Source: Candidatus Bathyarchaeota archaeon
Lineage (GTDB): Archaea; Thermoproteota; Bathyarchaeia; Bathyarchaeales; Bathycorpusculaceae
NCBI GenBank assembly: GCA_026014745.1
Contig: JAOZHS010000003.1
Span: 352,137-416,136, forward strand
Length of the DNA: 64,000 nucleotides
Direction: 5' to 3'
The notes below the pieces were generated by a model. It did not search any database and was not told the origin of the DNA. It saw only the letters and a list, made by a program, of their open reading frames with translations. Positions 59,537 through 64,000 of the stretch are shown in pieces. The translations under genes were made by a program, and so were the position numbers. The first letter of the stretch is position 1; every line of letters begins with the position of its first letter.

Positions 59537-60288
59537 TCTTCTTCGATGTGCAGGGCATCAATTTTGCTTATCGAAGCAGGCAAGTCCTAAACAACGTTTC
59601 ATTCACAGTAGAGAAAGACGACGTCGTCTCCATTTTAGGACCTAATGGTGTTGGAAAAACCACTTTGATTAAATGCATAAGCAAGGTGCTTACACCAAAC
59701 GCGGGCTCAGTGTCCATGGAAGGGTCAATCCTTCATGATATGAGCAAAAGAGACATCGCCAAGAACATAGGGTACGTAGCACAAAGAAGCGAGACATCCA
59801 AGACTACAGTGTTTGATTCTGTGCTGTTGGGTAGGAAACCTCACTTTGAATGGGACACCACTGAAAAAGACATTCGATTGGCAGGAAGAGTACTCCACCT
59901 ATTAGGTCTCGATGGACTGGCACTCAAATACGTCGATGAAATCAGCGGAGGAGAATACCAACTTGTGCAAATAGCACGAGTTTTAGTTCAACAACCAAAA
60001 GTAATCCTCCTCGATGAGCCCACAAGCAGCCTTGATTTAGCCAACCAACACATGATAATGCACCTAATCAGAAACATAACCAAGAAGAATCATATGGCAG
60101 CAATCATGGTTATTCACGACCTCAACTTAGCCATCCGCCACTCAGACAAGTTTATCCTAATGAAGAGCGGGATGGTTTACGCAGCGGGAGACCATGAAAT
60201 CATCACCCCCGAGAACATCAAAGAAGTATACAACATCGACGCATTCGTAGAGAGCGTACGCGGGATACCAGTGGTCATCCCAATATAA
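59533..60288 (+). CDS. FecE/BtuD-type ABC ATPase
   Basis: This 251-residue ATPase has Walker A GPNGVGKTT near residues 36-44, a signature of EISGGEYQL, Walker B VILLDEPTSSLD and the switch VIHDLNLAIRH. The signature differs from LSGGQ at the last position (E). The C-terminus ends in NIKEVYNIDAFVESVRGIPVVIP, typical of FecE. The ATG overlaps the permease stop by 4 nt. The methyltransferase gene follows after 15 nt. Confidence 0.9.
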   Translation: MIFFDVQGINFAYRSRQVLNNVSFTVEKDDVVSILGPNGVGKTTLIKCISKVLTPNAGSVSMEGSILHDMSKRDIAKNIGYVAQRSETSKTTVFDSVLLGRKPHFEWDTTEKDIRLAGRVLHLLGLDGLALKYVDEISGGEYQLVQIARVLVQQPKVILLDEPTSSLDLANQHMIMHLIRNITKKNHMAAIMVIHDLNLAIRHSDKFILMKSGMVYAAGDHEIITPENIKEVYNIDAFVESVRGIPVVIPI

Positions 60289-60303
60289 ACGGAGCTAAAA
60301 TAC

Positions 60304-60903
60304 ATGAATCCAAAACAAAGGGACTTCTTCAACGAAAAAGCAGGAATATGGGACAAGATTACCATTCACAACCTCGAAAAAGTCCAATACATCACAGATA
60401 AGCTGGAGATTCGCAGCAGTGACAGAATCTTGGACGTAGGCGCTGGAACAGGAATCATGATTCCTTTCTACGAAAAACAGCTGGGTGATGGAAGCGTGGT
60501 TGCGATGGATTATTCAGAGAAAATGATTGATATGGCCCGCTTGAAACATCCAGAGAATACTCACCCCAAGATTTCCTTCAGAGTTTCCGACGTTTATGAA
60601 CTTAAATACGATGCGGAATTTGATTTGGTTGTTTGTTATTCCTGTTTTCCCCATTTCGTTGACCAGCCCCTAGCCATCAAGATACTAACTAAAGCACTAA
60701 ATCAAGGCGGACGCTTGGCTGTGGCGCATTCTGATTCGGCAGACAAGATTAATGGTGTTCACATGAATGGGGGCGTGGCGGTCAAGAATGATTTCCTACC
60801 CAGCATGGAAGACCTCAAACAGATGATGAAAGATAGCGGCCTTACAGTCACTTTTGAAAGGAATGACGATAGCTACTTCATATGCATAGCTAAAAAGGCA
60901 TAG
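60304..60903 (+). CDS. class I SAM-dependent methyltransferase
   Basis: This 199-residue methyltransferase has motif I DVGAGTGIMIPFYEKQLGDGSVVAMDYS, motif II FDLVVCYSCFPHFVD and motif III RLAVAHSD. It resembles ubiE-type enzymes, but its acceptor is unknown. It follows the FecE gene by 15 nt, so transport and methylation are expressed together. A role in modifying the imported chelate (for example a corrinoid or porphyrin) is possible but is inference only. It ends 45 nt before the convergent NikR-like gene. Confidence 0.85.
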   Translation: MNPKQRDFFNEKAGIWDKITIHNLEKVQYITDKLEIRSSDRILDVGAGTGIMIPFYEKQLGDGSVVAMDYSEKMIDMARLKHPENTHPKISFRVSDVYELKYDAEFDLVVCYSCFPHFVDQPLAIKILTKALNQGGRLAVAHSDSADKINGVHMNGGVAVKNDFLPSMEDLKQMMKDSGLTVTFERNDDSYFICIAKKA

Positions 60904-60950
60904 TAAACGCAAATTAGACGCGAAGTTGAAATCTCCGCTCACGGCATTTT

Positions 60951-61346
60951 TCATCTTTGGTTGAGCACGGAGATTTTTATTTGGATTATTTCTTGATTTT
61001 CTCTTAGGCGGTCGACAAATTTTCTGATAAGGAGGGCTTGGCCTTTGAGGATTATGACTTCTAGGCAGAAGCCATGGTGGATGTGAGTGTGCATAAATGT
61101 TGAGACTAAGTCGCCGTAGACGTGTTGGGTTTCTATTAGGCGTCTGCGGTCGGCGTTTTCTTTGTAGATGAGGGTTATGGTTGCGATGGCTTCTCCGTCT
61201 AGGTCTTCGATTTGCAGGTCTTCGGTTAGGTATAGTCTTAGGGCTTGTCGGACTATTTCGGAGCGGCTTACGAAGCCTTTTTCTTTCATGTTTTGGTCAA
61301 TTTGTTTGATTAAGGGGTCTGGTAGGGATAAGCTGATTACTGTCAT
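60951..61346 (-). CDS. NikR-like metal-responsive repressor
   Basis: This 131-residue ribbon-helix-helix regulator has the ACT-like C-terminal domain of NikR. The N-terminus has ISLSLPDPLIKQIDQNMKEKGFVSRSEIVRQALRLYL (DNA-binding beta strand and helices). The metal site is preserved as His and Cys ligands in HTHIHHGFCLEVII, with ETQHVYGD upstream. Such proteins sense nickel (or cobalt) and repress uptake genes. It is divergent from the ZnuABC-type operon, and AT-rich inverted repeats cover both promoters, so it may regulate that operon and itself. Confidence 0.88.
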   Translation of the reverse strand: MTVISLSLPDPLIKQIDQNMKEKGFVSRSEIVRQALRLYLTEDLQIEDLDGEAIATITLIYKENADRRRLIETQHVYGDLVSTFMHTHIHHGFCLEVIILKGQALLIRKFVDRLRENQEIIQIKISVLNQR

Positions 61347-61377
61347 CTTGGTTCGTTATTAGAGTTCGCTGTTGATG

Positions 61378-61446
61378 TTAATAACTTTTATTAAACTTTA
61401 GCAGAAGCAGCGACGTCATTATTAATGTTTTAAAAAAGCTTAATAA
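61378..61446. promoter_or_regulatory. two inverted-repeat pairs between nikR-like and znuA-like genes
   Basis: TTAATAA (61378-61384) faces TTATTAA (61388-61394) across 3 bp, overlapping the TATA region of the nikR-like gene. TTATTAA (61419-61425) faces TTAATAA (61440-61446) across 14 bp and flanks a TTTTAAAAAAG TATA box for the znuA-like gene. Four equal half-sites on two promoters fit a single repressor. AT-rich DNA gives such repeats by chance more easily, so moderate weight. Confidence 0.5.
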
Positions 61447-61468
61447 TACCTTGAATGTAGCATCAACC

Positions 61469-62422
61469 ATGAATAATAAACAAAAAATCCTTCTCACAAC
61501 CATCATAATAGTTATCATAGCATCCATCAGTGTAATCTCGCTAACCACAAACAAACCCGCCTCAACCAAACTAAACGTGGTCACAACCTTCTACCCCCTA
61601 ACATACCTAACCGAGCAAATCGGAGGGGACCAAATCCAAGTAACCCAACTTGTCTCCGACAACACCGAAATCCACAGCTGGGAACCCTCCGCCTCACACA
61701 TCGTCGCCGCCCAAGACGCCGACATAATAATCTACAACGGCGCAGGCGCAGATCAATGGATGCAAGACGACATAATCCCTTCTCTATCAACTGCTAAAAA
61801 TCGAACCATCGTAGACACAACAAATGGTCTAACACTCATCGCGAACCAAGAACATGAGGAGGAAACAGGTGAAGAAGGTCATGCCCATGGCGCATATGAC
61901 CCCCACACGTGGATAAGCCCTTATATGGCTAAACAGCAAGCCCAGAACATCTACAACGCTCTAATCCAAGCAGACCCCCAACATGAAAGCTACTATACTC
62001 AAAGATGGAACAGCCTAGAAACACAACTCACCCAATTAGACAACGAATACACTCAATCCTTAGAAAACGCCGCCAAAGACACAATATTCGTATCCCATGA
62101 AGCCTTTGGTTACTTGGCAACTCGGTACGGTTTTGAGCAGCAAGGCGTAATTGGGTTATCAGCAGATGAGCAGCCAAGCGCAGCCACTATTGCTAACCTA
62201 GTCAAAGCCATGGAGGAGAAGCAAATCTATTCTGTTTATGTTGACCCAGTATATTCAAGAGAATACGCTCAAACCATACAAAGCGAAGTTCAAGCACAAA
62301 CAGGAAAACAAGTAACGATATTGGAACTGTATTTGATTTTGGGGCAGACCGACGGTATGGATCTCATGCAGCAGATGCAAGCCAACCTATCAGACCTAAA
62401 AAACGGGTTGGAGGCAACATAG
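61469..62422 (+). CDS. ZnuA-type metal-binding protein
   Basis: This protein of about 317 residues is of the zinc/manganese cluster A-I binding family. It has an N-terminal anchor (ILLTTIIIVIIASISVISL), then VVTTFYPLTYLTEQIGGDQIQVTQLV, the metal-ligand His in HSWEPSASHI, a His- and Glu-rich loop (EHEEETGEEGHAHGAYDPH) and DPVYSREYAQTIQSE near the end. The loop is typical of ZnuA and absent from manganese proteins. The ATG at 61469 is leaderless-like, with the TATA at 61427-61437. The other three starts in frame are in the promoter. Confidence 0.88.
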   Translation: MNNKQKILLTTIIIVIIASISVISLTTNKPASTKLNVVTTFYPLTYLTEQIGGDQIQVTQLVSDNTEIHSWEPSASHIVAAQDADIIIYNGAGADQWMQDDIIPSLSTAKNRTIVDTTNGLTLIANQEHEEETGEEGHAHGAYDPHTWISPYMAKQQAQNIYNALIQADPQHESYYTQRWNSLETQLTQLDNEYTQSLENAAKDTIFVSHEAFGYLATRYGFEQQGVIGLSADEQPSAATIANLVKAMEEKQIYSVYVDPVYSREYAQTIQSEVQAQTGKQVTILELYLILGQTDGMDLMQQMQANLSDLKNGLEAT

Positions 62423-62477
62423 AACTCGAACGCTAAGTAAATAAAGGTAAACCGCAAACGTGTAGAGAAGAAACTTC

Positions 62478-63263
62478 ATGCCTCAAACCACTCCCATTTT
62501 AGAAGTAAAAAATGTAGATATCTACCGTGGAAGCGAAAAAATAATCGATAAAGCCGACTTCGCCATAGACCGCGGTGACTACGTGGGGGTAGTGGGTCCT
62601 AACGGCGGCGGAAAAACCACCCTGTTAAGCGCAATCCTTAACTTTATCCCAATAACCAGCGGTGAGATACGCTTATTCGGCGAAGACATCAACAAATTTT
62701 GTGCGTGGGGCAAAGTCGCATACATTTCTCAGCAGGCAACCAGTTTTGAGGAGCAATTTCCTCTTACGGTTAGAGAACTTGTTTCTTTGGGCTGCATCAG
62801 GAGAGGCAACATTGGTCGTGGTCTTAAAGCGGAAGATTGGGCAGAGGTTGACCAAAGCATCGATTTCATGGGGTTATGCGATGTCGCGAACAAACGAATC
62901 GGGCAGCTTTCCGGGGGTCAAAAACAGCGGGTGTTTGTGGCAAAAGCCTTAGCCCGCAAACCCGAACTAATTTTTCTTGATGAACCCATCGTGGGTGTTG
63001 ATTCTACTGCACAAGAGAAATTCTACGAAAAACTCAGCGATTTAAACCTTGAACGACAGACAACCATATTGATTGTCACCCACGATTTAGCCTCCGTTTT
63101 CTGTCGCATGTCAAAGGTTTTATGCGTCAACAAACGGGTAGAAGTAGCCAAAATAACCGAAGAACTAGATACATCACAGCTGCTCAAAAGGGCATACGGG
63201 GAACATTTCCATTTCGTCTTCCATAGACACGAATGTAAGGGAGTTTTCAATCACGAGCCTTAA
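62478..63263 (+). CDS. ZnuC-type ABC ATPase
   Basis: This 261-residue ATPase has Walker A GPNGGGKTT near residues 39-47, a signature LSGGQKQR, Walker B LIFLDEPIVGVD and the switch IVTHDLASVF. The C-terminal tail is His- and Cys-containing (HFHFVFHRHECKGVFNHEP), probably a metal-binding tail as in other ZnuC proteins. It lies 55 nt after the binding protein gene. The permease gene starts inside its last codons. Confidence 0.9.
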   Translation: MPQTTPILEVKNVDIYRGSEKIIDKADFAIDRGDYVGVVGPNGGGKTTLLSAILNFIPITSGEIRLFGEDINKFCAWGKVAYISQQATSFEEQFPLTVRELVSLGCIRRGNIGRGLKAEDWAEVDQSIDFMGLCDVANKRIGQLSGGQKQRVFVAKALARKPELIFLDEPIVGVDSTAQEKFYEKLSDLNLERQTTILIVTHDLASVFCRMSKVLCVNKRVEVAKITEELDTSQLLKRAYGEHFHFVFHRHECKGVFNHEP

Positions 63264-64000
63264 CCTTTTTGATTTATTTGGTTACCAATTCTTCCAAAAT
63301 GCCCTCTTAGGCGGCACCATTGCAGCAGTAGCCTGCGGTTTAGTGGGGCTCTTCTTGGTACTAAAGAAGGAATCCATGGTAGGAGACGGAATATCGCACA
63401 CCGCATTTGGCGGCGTAGCCATAGGCTTACTATTCGGCATCAACCCCCTCTTCACAGCCCTAATCGTTTCAATATTGGCAGTTTTCGCAATCTCATACAT
63501 GAGGCAAAAAAAGATAGCTGCATCGGACTCCGCAATAGCAGTAATGCTTGCTTTAGGCTTCTCCACAGGTTTAATCGTGATTAGCATAGCAGGCGGCTTC
63601 AATGTTGAATTGTTTAGTTACTTGTTTGGCTCGATTTTGACGATTGACTGGACAGACTTAGTGCTGGTTTCCTCTTTAGGATTAGCTGTTGTGATATTCA
63701 TCAGTATTTTCCGCCGCGAACTCCTCTCTATGGTCTTTGATGAAGATGATTCAAGAATTATGGGCATACCGACAAGAAAACTGTCCTTAGTTTTTGATTT
63801 ATTGGTCGCAGTCACAATTGTGCTGTCAATCAAGGTTATTGGAACGATTCTTGTCGTGGCGCTTTTGGTGATTCCAGGGCTCTGCGCGCTGAGGCTAAAT
63901 TTCTCTTTTAAGAAAACATTGCTCGCTACTGTCGGGTTTAGTGTTCTAAGCACAATTTTAGGAATCATCCTCTCAGCAGTGTTCAACATAGTGACTGCGG
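63250..64000 (+). CDS. ZnuB-type ABC permease (partial, runs off the window)
   Basis: This frame of 250 codons is open to the window end. It encodes FQNALLGGTIAAVACGLVGLFLVLKKESMVGDGISHTAFGGVAIGL, the N-terminus of ZnuB/metal cluster permeases, followed by several helices (LDLLVAVTIVL region, then VIPGLCALRL). The 3' end is beyond 64000. No ATG, GTG or TTG lies at the family's normal start. Instead ATC at 63250 has AGGGAG six nt upstream and would give TSLNLFDLFGYQFFQ. It overlaps the ATPase end by 14 nt. Start confidence is low. Confidence 0.8.
   Translation, partial: MTSLNLFDLFGYQFFQNALLGGTIAAVACGLVGLFLVLKKESMVGDGISHTAFGGVAIGLLFGINPLFTALIVSILAVFAISYMRQKKIAASDSAIAVMLALGFSTGLIVISIAGGFNVELFSYLFGSILTIDWTDLVLVSSLGLAVVIFISIFRRELLSMVFDEDDSRIMGIPTRKLSLVFDLLVAVTIVLSIKVIGTILVVALLVIPGLCALRLNFSFKKTLLATVGFSVLSTILGIILSAVFNIVTA

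Noticed and set aside
1-64000. CRISPR array, rRNA operon or complete insertion sequence
   Set aside because: No regularly spaced direct repeats with unique spacers, no conserved rRNA segments and no transposase were found on either strand.

Overview
The window looks like a chromosomal segment of an archaeon of moderate G+C content, most likely a mesophilic TACK-lineage organism of the Bathyarchaeia type. The archaeal signals are the beta subunit of initiation factor 2 next to a DUF424 gene, an archaeal UMP kinase, an archaeal YchF/OLA1-like GTPase with a TGS domain, a short-chain-type cis-prenyltransferase, DUF373 and COG1340 proteins, and promoters that pair a TATA box with either a Shine-Dalgarno site or an almost leaderless start. 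The lineage is an inference from gene content. It was not tested.

Layout. 1-3.8 kb: DUF3795, a DrrAB-type ABC exporter, an AlkA-like DNA glycosylase and UMP kinase. 3.9-11.9 kb: accessory surface genes, comprising a 277-residue amphipathic protein of unknown role, a secreted single-pass protein, an ECF/QueT-like membrane protein, fasciclin and PRC-barrel proteins, and two tandem paralogous secreted proteins of about 650 residues. 12.0-17.2 kb: NUDIX, a MacB/LolD-type exporter, a second DrrAB exporter and its PadR repressor, whose promoter carries four 12-bp repeats. 17.3-25.6 kb: mostly housekeeping genes (YchF, cis-prenyltransferase, DUF373, COG1340, aIF2-beta, DUF424), interrupted by an unknown TPR-like gene, a 42-residue acidic microprotein and a noncoding element that recurs at 29.3 kb.

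25.6-36.9 kb: WbqC, an iron-sulfur aldo/keto reductase, a beta-helix surface protein, a molybdate/tungstate block (mobB, three ABC transporter genes, a ModE-like regulator), the two subunits of an NfnAB-type transhydrogenase, and an AbrB-PhoU regulator. 37.5-43.8 kb: a MacB-type permease, ATPase and HtrA-type protease operon, and small envelope proteins. 43.9-53.1 kb: a DUF255 thioredoxin-fold protein, a double GNAT, tRNA-Ser, a JAMM-domain protein converging on an HExxH protein, an FkbM methyltransferase, a DUF2400-like/nuclease-like fusion and a large PQQ-propeller surface protein.

54.3-57.1 kb is a decayed SSV-type integrative element. An intact tRNA-Val(GAC) sits at one end, a 50-nt copy of its 3' part at the other, an integrase is split across the two att sites, and a B12-binding radical SAM gene is the cargo. 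57.2-64.0 kb carries two metal-uptake systems: a FecBCD/BtuFCD-type transporter with a methyltransferase, and a ZnuABC-type transporter. The second is divergent from a NikR-like repressor, and AT-rich inverted repeats sit on both promoters.

No CRISPR array, rRNA or intact insertion sequence was seen. Several reading-frame anomalies (FecCD permease N-terminus, ZnuB start, a 40-codon ORF near 42.1 kb) could be homopolymer errors of the assembly or real.
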